Source: Pseudomonadota bacterium (lineage in GTDB: Bacteria > Pseudomonadota > Gammaproteobacteria > Steroidobacterales > Steroidobacteraceae). Taken from it: a stretch of DNA of 64,000 nucleotides. The notes beneath the pieces were generated by a model. The model worked only from the letters and a program-made list of their open reading frames with translations. It was not told the origin of the DNA and did no database searches. Below, piece by piece: positions 26,020 to 35,599 of the stretch; the first letter of the stretch is position 1, and the number at the start of each line of letters is the position of its first letter. The position numbers were made by a program, and so were the translations under genes. The stretch spans positions 186,001 to 250,000 of the forward strand of contig JAFEDU010000001.1 in the NCBI GenBank assembly GCA_018241425.1, read 5' to 3'.

Positions 26020-26505
26020 TCAGTTATTCCAGCAAAGCGTGGTGTTCGGGTTATTGTTGGCGTCGAAAGCCCACTGGGTGCCGGTATTGTCGATCTGGAA
26101 CACCTGGCATTGCGTGTCCTTGGTCTGGGTCCCGGCCGCGGTGGCGGTCACGACGAACCCCGGGGCGGCCTGGTTGCTCGGCGGGCAGTTGGCGGACATG
26201 TTGGGGCCGACCGCGCACACGGTCACCGTGTAGTAGCCGTCGCCGATCGTCTGGCCCCAGGCCGCGTACCCGAGGTTACCCGGCACGTCGGTGTAGTTCG
26301 AGCCGGTCTGCGCCGTGCTCATGAAGCGCTCCTCTCGCCCGGCGAGGTCCAGGAGTGCGGTCTTCGCCTGCACGCGGCGCCCGCGCTGGATCTGCGACAT
26401 GTAGCTCGGGACCGCGATCGAGATCAGGATCGTGGCGATCACCACCACGACCATGAGCTCGATCAGCGTGAAGCCCCTGGAGCGGGCGGGTACTTGCCGT
26501 GCCAT
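26020..26505 (-). CDS. pilE: Type IV pilin, PilE-like
   Basis: Predicted 161 residues. The prepilin site R-G-F-T-L-I-E-L-M-V-V at about residue 11 is followed by the typical helix, A-V-P-S-Y, and a C-terminal disulfide-loop pair (Cys in T-Q-C-Q-V-F and the final L-C-W-N-N). As the last gene after pilY1 it matches PilE, a minor pilin of Pseudomonas-type systems. Of two ATGs (26511 and 26505), the second has correct spacing to GAGAGGA. Confidence 0.9.
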   Translation of the reverse strand: MARQVPARSRGFTLIELMVVVVIATILISIAVPSYMSQIQRGRRVQAKTALLDLAGREERFMSTAQTGSNYTDVPGNLGYAAWGQTIGDGYYTVTVCAVGPNMSANCPPSNQAAPGFVVTATAAGTQTKDTQCQVFQIDNTGTQWAFDANNNPNTTLCWNN

Positions 26506-26528
26506 GGTCATTCCTCTCGTTTGCGCCG

Positions 26529-29500
26529 TTAGCGCAGCTCGATCCAGCTCAGGCGGCGCCCGAGCGTATTCGGCGGCAGGTTAAGGCCGAGCGTGCCGCC
26601 CTGGATATTGTTGTTCGTGCCGTTGCCGCCCGTCTCGACCTGGTTGGTCTCGTAGACCAGGTACTGGGTGCCGGAGGCGTTGCTGGTGATGAACGAGCTG
26701 CCGGTCGCGTTGGTCTGCATGCCGATCGCGTGGGCATCCTGGTAGGCGGCCTGCGCGGCGACCGCCGGGTTAGCCGCCTCGCTCGGCGGCAGGAACACCT
26801 GGGTGAAGGCACCGCCGGTCATGGCGTTGATCACGTAGGTGAAACCGGTGTCGCTGTTGTTGGTGCACGAGGCCGGGGAATTGTTCGCCGGCACGATGGT
26901 GTTCACCGTGAAGGCCTGCGCCACCAGTTCCGGGCTGTACACGACCTGCTCCTGGCTTCCGGGGAGGTTCAGGTACCAGCCGAACTGGCGGGCCGAGGAC
27001 CAGGTGCAACCCCCGTTCCAGCACGGCGTGGCGTTGGTGGCCAGGTCGCGGTTCTGCGTGCTCGAGTTGACCGTCACCACCTGCTGCACCAGCTTGGAGA
27101 TGGTGAGCGTGGTGAGGCCCGCGGCCGCGCGCGTGAGCGCGGAGTACTGCGCGGACGTCGACAGCCCGTCCCAGCCCGCCGGATTGCCGGTGCCGGGGCC
27201 GAGGCGGCCGCCGTCGGTGGCGCTCAGGTTCCAGTCCCATACCCCGTAGAGCGTCTGGGTGCCGCTCGCATAGGTAGAGGCGCTGGCGTTGCTGAAGCCG
27301 ACCTTCTGGCCGGTGCCGAACAGCACCATCAGCTGCTGCTGCGTGCCGGGAGTCGGGGAGCCGGAGGCCACCACCAGCTGGGTGGTGATCGGCTGGCCGC
27401 CGGTGCTGAACAGCGGCCCCGGGGAGACCATCCAGTTGCCCTCGTTGGTGTCGGTGAGGTCGAAGCGCCAGACGTTGCCCTTGATGTCACCGGCGTAGAC
27501 GTAGTCAGTCACGTGGTCCCCGTCCAGATCCGCGGAGGTCACGAACTCGATGCCGTTCGGGCTCGCGGCCGTCCCGGTGTGCGTGCTCAGGTAGTAGGTG
27601 ATGGCGTTCTTCGCGCCGGTGGTCGGGTCGAGCGTCATCACGAAGATGCCGCCGTCGCCGGTGCTGCTGCCGAGGCCGTTGCCGAAGATGATCGCCCAGC
27701 GACCGTCATGCAGGCGGCGGATCAGCGGCGTGCCGTAGGTATTTCCGAGGCTGGTGCCGCAGTTGCTGACGTTGGCACAGGTGATGGTGGAGTTGTTCCA
27801 CTCGCCCATCACTAGGCTCGCCGCGTTGGACTCGGCGAAGTTCGCCGGGTTGGTGACGTCCAGCGCGTAGATCGCCGCGCCGCCCGCGCCCAGGCCGCCT
27901 ACCAGCCAGGAATGCCACTGCCCGCCGTAGAAGAGGTCTGCGGCACCCGGGGTGGCGTTGACGAAGTAGTTATGGCCGTATTGCGGGTTGGCGAAATCGA
28001 TCGGCACGTTGGCCGAGTTCGTGGTGTCGGGGTGGATCAGCTGCGAGGAGGTCCCCGCGATCGTGGCACCCGGCACGTAGGCCAGCACCTCCAGGCCGTC
28101 GTTGTTGGTGAAGCAGCTGGCGCTCGGGGTCGTGGCGCAGTTGCCGAGGCTCGAGTTGTAGGTGCCGCTGCGGAAGGCGTGCAGCATGCCGTCGTTGGCG
28201 CCGACGTACACGACCTGGGTGCGGTTCAGCTGCGCCGCCATGTAGTTGGCATAGGTCTGCACCGTCGAGCCGTTCTCGGCCATCACCGAGCTGGTGTGGA
28301 TGCGATCGGTCCAGTTCGTCGCATACGGGGCACCGGGGGCGCCTACCCAGGTCGGGCTCGAGTCGACGATGTCGGCGAGCACGCTCTCGCGGCGGCGGAA
28401 CTCGCCCGCCCCGGAGCTGTTGATCTCGTTGGTGCGATCGCCGCGCAGGAAGTTCACGCGGTCGGCCGCGGAGTAGCCGCTCGGGTAGGGGGTGCTGTCC
28501 CCCAGGTCGATTGCCGCCTGCTGCGCGACGCTCAGGCTGTTGTACTGGAACGGGATGCCGGCGGTGCCGCTCCAGGTGATGATCTGGCGCGAGCCGGCGG
28601 TGCCGGGGCTGTTGGGCGCCTCGGGCAGGGTGAGTCCCGACACGCCGGTCGTGGAGCAGGTGCTCGCGGCCAGCACTCCGGTGAGCACGCAGGAGGCATC
28701 CCAGTTCGGGACCGAGGCGATGGTGACGTTGCCGTACTGGTCGAAGCCCAGGCTGCTGGCCGTCACGCGACCGGTCCAGCCGCTGCTGGGGTTGTAGAAG
28801 GCGAAGTAGGCCTGCACACCGGTCTCGAGCTTGGCCGACTGCTTCTCGCTGGCACCGGCGGAGCTTGCCGCCGAGGTGGCAGGGTCGGCGCGGAAGCACA
28901 GGATCTCATGGATGTTCGAGCTGCCGCCGGTGGAGCCCGCGAAGCCGAACAGGAAGTTCGCCGGCAGCGGGCCGTTGGCGGTCGTGATGTTCTGCTTGGT
29001 GAGCACCTGGTTCCAGGCGCCGCAGCCGGTCGACGGGCACACGGCGTACGAGAGGCTGAGGAGCCCGTTCTGGGTGATCTTCAGCTGGTAGTAAATCGGC
29101 GTCGCGCCGCCACGGGTGGTGGTGGTCTCATTGGCGATCTGCGTGCCGGACGGCAGCACCGTGTAGCCCAGCGGCAGCGCGCCGTAGTCCAGGAGACCGG
29201 CGGTGTTGTAGGTATTGGTGAGCGCGGCGGGGCCGGCATTGCTCGGCACCGAGATGGTCGCGTAGTTCCACAGGTTGCCCGTGGAGCAGGTCTGCTTCAC
29301 CGCGTAGATCGAGTCGGGCGCCCCGGAGGAGGGCGTGGACGAATTCGGCGCGATCGAGGTCACGGTCGAGGTCAGCGGAGAGCTCGACGTCGGGTTGTTG
29401 GAGCTGGTGAGGGACTTGGTCGTCGTGCCCTTCTTGCAGTTCACCGTGCTCGGCTGGTAGGTATACCCGGACGGGCACACCTGGCACTTGTTGAGGCTCG

Positions 29501-30626
29501 AGTCGTAGGTGCCGGTCGAGCAGCTCTCGCACGCGCCTTGGCTGGCGTTGTAGGTGCCGGTAGCGCAGCTGGTGGACGTGCAGGTGTTCGTGGCGAGGTT
29601 ATAGGTGCCGCTGTTGGTGCAGCCCATGCACATCTGCGTGGTGGCGTTGTAGGTGCCGCTCGAGCAGTTGGTGGTCACGCACAGGTTGCTGGTGGAATTG
29701 TAGGTGCCGGTGCCGCAGGACATGCAGCCACCGGTGCTCGCATTCCAGGTACCGCCGCTGTTCACGCAGGAACTGGACAGCGAGGCAGGGTAGTAGGGTG
29801 CCGCCGTATTGCTCGGATTGTTGCCGTAGGCCGCCGTCAGGGCGTTCCAGTTGATGCTGCCGGCGCCGCGCAGGCCCACGCGCCCGGGCTTGTAGCCACC
29901 GCCGGAGGCCGTGTTGTCGCCCCCGTTGATGGTGGTGCCCGTCTCGTTCAGCGTGTTCGCGGTGCCGTTGAGGAAGTTGCCGTACTCGTCGATGCCGAGC
30001 CCCAGGTAGCCGCCGTTCAGGCCGTTGTAGGGACTGTTCGAGTTGGAGCAGCTGTAACCGAGGCTGCCACCCCAGGCGCCGAGGCCGTTGCCGTCGCCGC
30101 TCGCCTGGCCGGTGATGGTGGAGGTGTTGAGCTTGCTTGCGTCCATGAGGAAGAAGCTGATGCCGTCGGCACCGTCACCGCCACTGCCGCCCTTGTTGCC
30201 GAGGTAGGTCACGGTCTTGAAGGTGATCGACACGCCCTGGCCGGTCGGGAACGGGGCGGTCGAGACGATGCCGCCGTTCTCGTGGTAGCCGTAGGGCGAC
30301 CCGTTGGTGAAGCGCAGCGCGCCGTTGCCCGACGGGTCGGGGAAGCTGCCGTTGTAGCCACCGACCAGCACCTCACCGGAGGTGATGTTGTAGTAGCTGG
30401 ATGCGATCGTCGTGCAGCCGGGGATCTGGCCGCCGGTGCCCCCGGAGGGCTCCGAGCCGGCGAGGGTGCCCGCGGTGAGGCACGCGCCGTTGAAGAAGTA
30501 CCACGAGTTGGTCGTGGAGGTCTTGGTGAAGTCCTCGGCGACGGCCGACTGCGCCTGTGCAGCCAGTGGCGCCGCGCACGCCACGAGCGCGCCCAGGACC
30601 TTGAGAAGGGTGTTGCGAGTGATCAT
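26529..30626 (-). CDS. pilY1: PilY1-type pilus adhesin with lectin-like and Cys-rich N-terminal region
   Basis: Predicted 1365 residues. After a signal peptide (residues 1-25), a lectin-like domain (about 30-280) contains D-G-I-S-F-F-L-M-D and L-G-L-G-I-D-E-Y-G-N-F-L. Residues about 284-399 hold seven short Cys-pair repeats of the C-x-x-G-T-Y-N type. The C-terminal part is the PilY1 beta-propeller, with V-Y-V-G-A-N-D-G-M-L-H-A-F and a calcium loop at Asp1033-x-Asp1035-x-Asp1037-x3-Asp1041. In known systems it caps the pilus and regulates twitching and adhesion. Its ATGA overlaps pilX. Its N-terminal half is unlike the von Willebrand A domain of Pseudomonas PilY1. Confidence 0.93.
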   Translation of the reverse strand: MITRNTLLKVLGALVACAAPLAAQAQSAVAEDFTKTSTTNSWYFFNGACLTAGTLAGSEPSGGTGGQIPGCTTIASSYYNITSGEVLVGGYNGSFPDPSGNGALRFTNGSPYGYHENGGIVSTAPFPTGQGVSITFKTVTYLGNKGGSGGDGADGISFFLMDASKLNTSTITGQASGDGNGLGAWGGSLGYSCSNSNSPYNGLNGGYLGLGIDEYGNFLNGTANTLNETGTTINGGDNTASGGGYKPGRVGLRGAGSINWNALTAAYGNNPSNTAAPYYPASLSSSCVNSGGTWNASTGGCMSCGTGTYNSTSNLCVTTNCSSGTYNATTQMCMGCTNSGTYNLATNTCTSTSCATGTYNASQGACESCSTGTYDSSLNKCQVCPSGYTYQPSTVNCKKGTTTKSLTSSNNPTSSSPLTSTVTSIAPNSSTPSSGAPDSIYAVKQTCSTGNLWNYATISVPSNAGPAALTNTYNTAGLLDYGALPLGYTVLPSGTQIANETTTTRGGATPIYYQLKITQNGLLSLSYAVCPSTGCGAWNQVLTKQNITTANGPLPANFLFGFAGSTGGSSNIHEILCFRADPATSAASSAGASEKQSAKLETGVQAYFAFYNPSSGWTGRVTASSLGFDQYGNVTIASVPNWDASCVLTGVLAASTCSTTGVSGLTLPEAPNSPGTAGSRQIITWSGTAGIPFQYNSLSVAQQAAIDLGDSTPYPSGYSAADRVNFLRGDRTNEINSSGAGEFRRRESVLADIVDSSPTWVGAPGAPYATNWTDRIHTSSVMAENGSTVQTYANYMAAQLNRTQVVYVGANDGMLHAFRSGTYNSSLGNCATTPSASCFTNNDGLEVLAYVPGATIAGTSSQLIHPDTTNSANVPIDFANPQYGHNYFVNATPGAADLFYGGQWHSWLVGGLGAGGAAIYALDVTNPANFAESNAASLVMGEWNNSTITCANVSNCGTSLGNTYGTPLIRRLHDGRWAIIFGNGLGSSTGDGGIFVMTLDPTTGAKNAITYYLSTHTGTAASPNGIEFVTSADLDGDHVTDYVYAGDIKGNVWRFDLTDTNEGNWMVSPGPLFSTGGQPITTQLVVASGSPTPGTQQQLMVLFGTGQKVGFSNASASTYASGTQTLYGVWDWNLSATDGGRLGPGTGNPAGWDGLSTSAQYSALTRAAAGLTTLTISKLVQQVVTVNSSTQNRDLATNATPCWNGGCTWSSARQFGWYLNLPGSQEQVVYSPELVAQAFTVNTIVPANNSPASCTNNSDTGFTYVINAMTGGAFTQVFLPPSEAANPAVAAQAAYQDAHAIGMQTNATGSSFITSNASGTQYLVYETNQVETGGNGTNNNIQGGTLGLNLPPNTLGRRLSWIELR

Positions 30627-31237
30627 AGGGAACCTCGGTTAACGACGCCCTGCTGGACCTCGTAAGTGCTCTCCACCACGGCCAGCGCGCCCTGCGAGCC
30701 GCCATAGCCGTAGGCATCGATCTGGTAGGCCTCGCCGGCGCCATCGGCGGCGATCCCGGCGTCGTAGATCCAGAAGCCGGGATAGGCGAAGTAAGGGGGA
30801 TTGGTGTTGCCGGCCGGAACGGCGGCGCCGATCAGAACCATGTTCTGGGGCTGGAAAGTTACCTGGATCGGCCAGGCCGGGTTGGGCGCGACCAGCTGCG
30901 CGTACCCGGCGGCGGCGGACCCACCGCCGAAGGCGGTGATCGGCGGCTGGTTGCAGATCTGGCCCTCGGTCGAGGTGGCGACGATGGTCTGCGCGCACGG
31001 GATGGCGCCGGTTGCCGCGTTGTTGCCGTAGATGAGCCACCACTCCGCGTACTGCTGGGCGCTGGTGGCCGCGTGCAGGGCGCGCTCCTTCTCGCGCACG
31101 TTGCCCGCGATGCGCTCCTGAGTCCCGAAGGTGCGGAACATGCTCACGGCGAGGATCGTGATGATCACCAAAAGCAGCATGCTGGTGACCAGGGCGATGC
31201 CGCGCTCGCGGCGGGGAAGTCTCATTGCGGTACTCAT
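30623..31237 (-). CDS. pilX: Type IV pilus minor pilin PilX
   Basis: Predicted 204 residues. It begins with R-R-E-R-G-I-A-L-V-T-S-M-L-L-L-V, the PilX-type prepilin site, and the family segment G-N-x-R-E-K-E-R-A-L-x-A-A. It primes pilus assembly with the other minor pilins and PilY1. The start at 31237 overlaps the pilW stop by 4 nt; the end overlaps pilY1 by 4 nt. Confidence 0.92.
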   Translation of the reverse strand: MSTAMRLPRRERGIALVTSMLLLVIITILAVSMFRTFGTQERIAGNVREKERALHAATSAQQYAEWWLIYGNNAATGAIPCAQTIVATSTEGQICNQPPITAFGGGSAAAGYAQLVAPNPAWPIQVTFQPQNMVLIGAAVPAGNTNPPYFAYPGFWIYDAGIAADGAGEAYQIDAYGYGGSQGALAVVESTYEVQQGVVNRGSL

Positions 31238-32031
31238 GTGTGCGGCCCCGCGCGCCCCATGACCTCGATCACCCGCTCCGTGGTGATCGTGGGGGGCTGA
31301 CCGGCCTGGTTGGCCAGCGGGTTGACGAACGTGAGCACGATGCGCACCGCGCTGATGCTGCTCATCTCGGCAGCGCTGCCCTGGTTGATGTGGTCCCAGG
31401 TCACGTAGGTGTCGATGTTGTAGTCTGCGGTCGTACTGTCGCGCTTGACGCCGTAGTAGACCGCCATGGCCTTCACCCCGTTGACCAGGGGGATCTTCAC
31501 GTTGTTGTTGTTCACCATGCACCACAGCTGCTGGTTGACGTTGTCGATCCCGAACTGGACCTGGTTGAGCGTGGGCAGTGCGGTCAACGGCTGTTGCGCC
31601 GTGTCGGTGCCGTTGCACAACACCGGGCCGGCGTACTGGTTCGTGTAGAAGCGCGTCGCGATGGAGTCCTGGGCGACGCCATCGGCGGCCCCGACGGTGT
31701 GGAAGCCGGTGAAGGGCCAGCCCGACCCGAAGTTGGTCGCAATGGGGTTAGAGGCCGCGGCCACCGGGAAGTTGGCGACCGTGTAGTTGACCGGATCGGA
31801 GAAATAGCCGGCCGACTGGATCGAGTCGGTCATGACGGTGAGCGCAAAGCGCTGCTCGTCCTGCAGCTGGGCGAGCGCCTGCTGGTTGATGTTGGCCTGG
31901 CGCACGTTCTGGATGATGGTCAGGAGGCCGCCGATCAGGAATAGCGCCAGTGCGATCGTCACCATCAGTTCGACGATCGTGAAACCGGCCGCAGCGCGGC
32001 GGGGCATCGCGGTGTTCATGCGGGGGCTCAT
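31234..32031 (-). CDS. pilW: Type IV pilus minor pilin PilW
   Basis: Predicted 265 residues. The prepilin site A-A-G-F-T-I-V-E-L-M-V-T is followed by a helix, I-Q-S-A-G-Y-F-S-D-P and a long beta-rich body, all usual for PilW. The ATG at 32031 overlaps the pilV stop by 4 nt. Confidence 0.92.
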   Translation of the reverse strand: MSPRMNTAMPRRAAAGFTIVELMVTIALALFLIGGLLTIIQNVRQANINQQALAQLQDEQRFALTVMTDSIQSAGYFSDPVNYTVANFPVAAASNPIATNFGSGWPFTGFHTVGAADGVAQDSIATRFYTNQYAGPVLCNGTDTAQQPLTALPTLNQVQFGIDNVNQQLWCMVNNNNVKIPLVNGVKAMAVYYGVKRDSTTADYNIDTYVTWDHINQGSAAEMSSISAVRIVLTFVNPLANQAGQPPTITTERVIEVMGRAGPHT

Positions 32032-32654
32032 GGCTCGACGTACAGGGTGAAGGTGGGGATCTCGGCCGCCGCGGTGCCGGCGTTCTGTTCCTCGTTCCCC
32101 GCGAGCGTCGAGTTGATGGCCACCGTCTTTTCCGTCCACTGGATCTGGACCGTGCAGCTCATCGGCGCAGCGTTACCGACCGGCGCACCGGGACAGGTAA
32201 CCTGCGCGGTCGGGTTCGGCAGCTGGTTGCCCACCGACTGGACCCACCAGCGTGCCAGGTCGTAGGCGGCGAGCTGCGGCGGCGTGCACGTCGGCAGCGT
32301 GGCGGTCGAGGAGGAGGAGACGCACGCCCCCTGCGCGGCGACGTCCGCGACGATCTGGCCCTGCAGGACGGTGCTGGGGTCCCCGGCGACGACGACCGTG
32401 GGCGCGGTCAGCGTGCCGCTGATGCTCACCTGGAATCCGGGCAGGACGTTGTTCCAGTACTGGCGGTTCGAGTGCATGGCCGAGGCGATGCTCGCCGCCT
32501 GCATGGCCGCGAGCGAGCGCTGCCGGGACATGTTGGTCGCCGCGACCGACATGGCCTGCATCTTCGCGATGCCCAGGAGCCCGATGCAGATCACGACCAC
32601 GGCGACCATGACCTCAACGAGGCTGAATCCGCTATGACGGCGCTTTTTTGCCAT
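32028..32654 (-). CDS. pilV: Type IV pilus minor pilin PilV
   Basis: Predicted 208 residues. The prepilin site H-S-G-F-S-L-V-E-V-M-V-A is followed by G-L-L-G-I-A-K-M-Q, a PilV signature, and a Cys-containing body. The ATG at 32654 opens the short basic leader (M-A-K-K-R-R). The upstream fimT stop is 8 nt away. Confidence 0.92.
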   Translation of the reverse strand: MAKKRRHSGFSLVEVMVAVVVICIGLLGIAKMQAMSVAATNMSRQRSLAAMQAASIASAMHSNRQYWNNVLPGFQVSISGTLTAPTVVVAGDPSTVLQGQIVADVAAQGACVSSSSTATLPTCTPPQLAAYDLARWWVQSVGNQLPNPTAQVTCPGAPVGNAAPMSCTVQIQWTEKTVAINSTLAGNEEQNAGTAAAEIPTFTLYVEP

Positions 32655-32662
32655 GGGTGTAT

Positions 32663-33214
32663 TCAGTTGCAGGTCACGGGATTGGCCACGTGGTTCTGGC
32701 TGGTGAGCAGGCCCACCGCCGTGATCACGAGGCACCGTTCGTAGGTCTTGGTCGCATCATTCGGCGCCTTGAGGATCATGGTCGAGGGATTGAACCCCGC
32801 CGCGGACGTCGCGAAGCCCTCGCGGTTGAAGGTCAGCCAGTTGATGTTGGTGCTCGCGGCAAGGGTGTCGGGCGTATTGCCCGCGAACGCGGTCTGGACC
32901 TTGAGCACGCGGTCCGTCCCGTCCACGACGTGGTTGGAGTTCAGGTCCGAGAACACGATCCAGCCGCCCGCCCAGCTCGTCCCGCCGGCGCAGGTGGCGC
33001 CATCGTTGGAGGCGCACACGGTGACCCCGCTGCCCTCCTTCAGGGCCTCCGCGCGCGCGAACTGCAGGTCACCGAGCAGGCCGTTGATCTCCGAGCTCAT
33101 CCGGTAGGAGTACGTGACGTACTTGAAGGAGGGCACGCCGATGCCCAGCAGGATCGCGACGATCGCGATCGTCACCATCAGCTCGGTCAACGTGAATCCG
33201 TTTTGCCGCTTCAT
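32663..33214 (-). CDS. fimT: Type IV pilus minor pilin FimT/FimU (GspH-like)
   Basis: Predicted 183 residues. The prepilin site Q-N-G-F-T-L-T-E-L-M-V-T is followed by the GspH/FimT segment E-I-N-G-L-L-G-D-L-Q-F-A-R-A-E-A and a W-I-V-F-S-D strand. It is the first gene of the minor pilin operon, so the promoter should lie just upstream of 33214, but I see no convincing box. FimT and FimU cannot be separated by eye. Confidence 0.88.
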   Translation of the reverse strand: MKRQNGFTLTELMVTIAIVAILLGIGVPSFKYVTYSYRMSSEINGLLGDLQFARAEALKEGSGVTVCASNDGATCAGGTSWAGGWIVFSDLNSNHVVDGTDRVLKVQTAFAGNTPDTLAASTNINWLTFNREGFATSAAGFNPSTMILKAPNDATKTYERCLVITAVGLLTSQNHVANPVTCN

Positions 33215-33876
33215 GGCGCGGCAATGTACTGGAGGTGAAAACCTGTGGAAGTGGTACTGCGTCACAGCCGGGGGCCGGTCCGACCGGCGGCCCCTCGGCA
33301 GCTACAGACGGTCGCCGCGGCTGCACATAACGCCCCACCGGGACCTGGACCAGAGCCGATTTCCGGGAGTCCTCAGGGACCGGACGCTCCCGATCGGTCC
33401 GGCAGGCGGGCCTGCGCGCCGAGGGACGGTAGCGGCCGGCCGGGCAGGGGGACGCGGGGTCGCCCGGTCCCCACCCCAAAAGGTGCGGCGAGTTCGCGCC
33501 CTGGCTGAGGTGGGGGCACCGGCTCCTGAACCCGAGCTTGCGGGCGCGGTGGTCCCGGCCACATCGCGTGCTGCCCGCCTGCGGCACTTCCCCGCAGGGT
33601 CAGAACGCGCGTGTGGCCCGCCGGGTGGGGTGCGTGGCGCTGCGCAGCGTCTCGCGGCCAATCATGCTGAAGCCGGACCTTGAGCGCGCCGCAGCTGCCG
33701 GTGCGGGAGGCGGGAACGCGAGTTGCGATCCTCTGACGAGAAATGAGGAGCGATCTGCTTCACTCCTGGTAACGGCCGGACTAGCCTCGTCGCTTAAGCC
33801 CCTGCGCTGACCGCGCCCGGTGGGATGACCGTCGTGGATGCCCACCGATGCCCGCAGGCACCCGAACGAGGTACTC
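33215..33876. other. Intergenic region without a recognisable gene
   Basis: About 660 bases between the divergent pilin operon and a small secreted protein. Open frames in both directions are compositionally GC-driven and have no signal peptide, ribosome binding site or domain. A 7-bp inverted repeat (33578-33584 with 33592-33598) is the only clear structure seen. Confidence 0.55.
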
Positions 33877-34212
33877 ATGAAGCTCGTGTTACTGGTTCTC
33901 GGCCTGAGCCTCCTCAACCCGGCGTTTGCTGAGGAGGACCCGTCCCCGAAGGAACCCCGTACGCTCGGTAACACCGCGGTCATGCACGTTTACTTCTACG
34001 CACCGAAGTCGCTGGAGGTCACGTTCGTGGATACGTACCTGTTCAAGGACGAGTCCGCCTGCAAGGACGCCATCCCCAAGGCGCTCCAGATCGCCACCGT
34101 CTATGCCAGCGAGGGTGACCTCGTGAGCGCCTCGTGCGTGGGAATGACTCCGCCGGCGATCATCACGGCGCCGCCGAAGACGCCGCCGCCCAGCGGTGCG
34201 ACCGAACTGTAA
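33877..34212 (+). CDS. Small secreted protein of unknown function
   Basis: Predicted 111 residues. A signal peptide (M-K-L-V-L-L-V-L-G-L-S-L-L-N-P-A-F-A, cleavage before E-E-D) precedes a small domain with two Cys, then a Pro/Thr tail (A-P-P-K-T-P-P-P-S). GAGG lies six bases before the ATG. No family is recognised. Confidence 0.7.
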   Translation: MKLVLLVLGLSLLNPAFAEEDPSPKEPRTLGNTAVMHVYFYAPKSLEVTFVDTYLFKDESACKDAIPKALQIATVYASEGDLVSASCVGMTPPAIITAPPKTPPPSGATEL

Positions 34213-34238
34213 TCCCCCGGGACTGCGCGCCACCGGAG

Positions 34239-34649
34239 TCAGTTGACCGTCAGCTCGTAGGTGTAGGTCTGGGTGAAGGTGCCGGAGAACTGCACCTGGA
34301 TCGCGAAGCTGTCGGCGCCGCGGAAACCGCCATTGGATTCGTAGTAGACCTGCGAGGTCGGCACGGGCGCCTGGTTGCACACCGCGCGGGGATTGTCGGA
34401 TGGGTACTGGGGCAGGTCGTTCCCGGCGCCAATCGTGACCGTGCCGTTGGCCGGCGCCCGGGTCACCGTGACCTGCGGCACGCCCTCGGGCTGGCAGTTG
34501 TCGGTGAGGTTGTAGAAGTACGCCACCTGCGTCCGGGTGCCGCCCTGAACCGTGCGCGCCTGAGGACCGTTCGTGCGCACCGCATTGACTGGGCAGCCGC
34601 TGAGCACTGCCACAAGAACAGCCAACAGGAGGAGGGGGATCGAGCGCAT
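34239..34649 (-). CDS. Small lipoprotein of unknown function
   Basis: Predicted 136 residues. A lipoprotein signal with lipobox L-S-G-C lies near residue 16-19. The mature part is beta-rich, with paired segments such as V-T-V-T-R-A-P-A-N-G-T-V-T-I and A-D-S-F-A-I-Q-V-Q, resembling an immunoglobulin-like fold of the cadherin/Ig surface type (inference). It converges on the preceding secreted protein gene. Confidence 0.7.
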   Translation of the reverse strand: MRSIPLLLLAVLVAVLSGCPVNAVRTNGPQARTVQGGTRTQVAYFYNLTDNCQPEGVPQVTVTRAPANGTVTIGAGNDLPQYPSDNPRAVCNQAPVPTSQVYYESNGGFRGADSFAIQVQFSGTFTQTYTYELTVN

Positions 34650-34787
34650 GCAGGGGGGACTCCTGGAAACCACCGGGGAAGTGCCTCTCCATTTCAGCAG
34701 CATCGCCGGCGCCATACAACGCGCCCTGTCGAAGCCGGTAGTGCCTGCTATCGTCGTGCGCTCACGCGTGCTTGAAGCGAGGGGACC

Positions 34788-35492
34788 ATGAGCGAACTGG
34801 GTGTCTTCGAGGCGATCTACACCGCGCGAGCGCTGCGCAAGCTGAAGCCCGACCCGGTCCCCGAGGACCTCATCGAGCGCGTCCTGGATGCAGCCATCCG
34901 CGCGCCTTCGGCCGGCAATGCCCAGAACTGGATATTCATCGTGGTGCGCGATCCGGCGACCCGTGCCGGGCTCGGCGACATCTACCGGCGGGCTTCCGAC
35001 ATCGCCTCCGCCATGTACGCGGCGCGCGGCCGCCCCCCGCACATGACCGAGGAGCAGTTCCAGCGGATGATGGGCTCGGGGGCTTACCTCTGGGATCACA
35101 TGCGCGATGCGCCGGTGATCCTCATTCCCTGCCAGTCGGCCCCGCGCCTGCCGAGGCGCGAGGACCTGCCGCCGCAGTTCCAGGCGGGATTCGAGGAAGA
35201 ACAGCGCTACATGCAGCAGATCCGTGGCGCGAGCATCTACCCTGCCGTGCAGAACATCATCCTGGCCTGCCGCGCCCTCGGGCTCGGCACGACGATCACC
35301 ACGAATCACATCCGGCTGGAGCGCGAGCTGAAGGATCTGCTCGGGATCCCCGAGGATGTCCACACCTTCGCGATGATGCCGATCGGCTACCCCCTCGGGC
35401 GCTATGGTCCGCTCGCGCGCAAGCCGGTGGCCGAGGTCGCGCGCCGGGACCGCTGGGACGGCGCATGGGCAGCGGGCCCGAGTCCTCGATGA
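34788..35492 (+). CDS. Nitroreductase-family protein
   Basis: Predicted 234 residues, soluble. The FMN-binding nitroreductase start is clear: A-R-A-L-R-K-L-K-P-D-P-V-P and A-I-R-A-P-S-A-G-N-A-Q-N-W. The C-terminal P-I-G-Y-P-L-G-R is also typical. Members use NAD(P)H to reduce nitro, quinone or related substrates; the substrate here is unknown. The ATG at 34788 follows GAGGGGACC. Confidence 0.88.
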   Translation: MSELGVFEAIYTARALRKLKPDPVPEDLIERVLDAAIRAPSAGNAQNWIFIVVRDPATRAGLGDIYRRASDIASAMYAARGRPPHMTEEQFQRMMGSGAYLWDHMRDAPVILIPCQSAPRLPRREDLPPQFQAGFEEEQRYMQQIRGASIYPAVQNIILACRALGLGTTITTNHIRLERELKDLLGIPEDVHTFAMMPIGYPLGRYGPLARKPVAEVARRDRWDGAWAAGPSPR

Positions 35493-35599
35493 TCTCCACC
35501 CGGAGTGTGACCGCGCCCGCATAAACGGCGGCGCCTTGCAGACGGAGCGCCGCTCCCGGACCAAGATGGAGACTCAACTGGTGGCGCAGGACCGGGCTC

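Noticed and set aside
27912..30665. A 917-codon open frame antisense to pilY1
   Set aside because: Shadow frame of the PilY1 gene, compositionally Val/Ala/Arg/Gly-rich without any recognisable fold.
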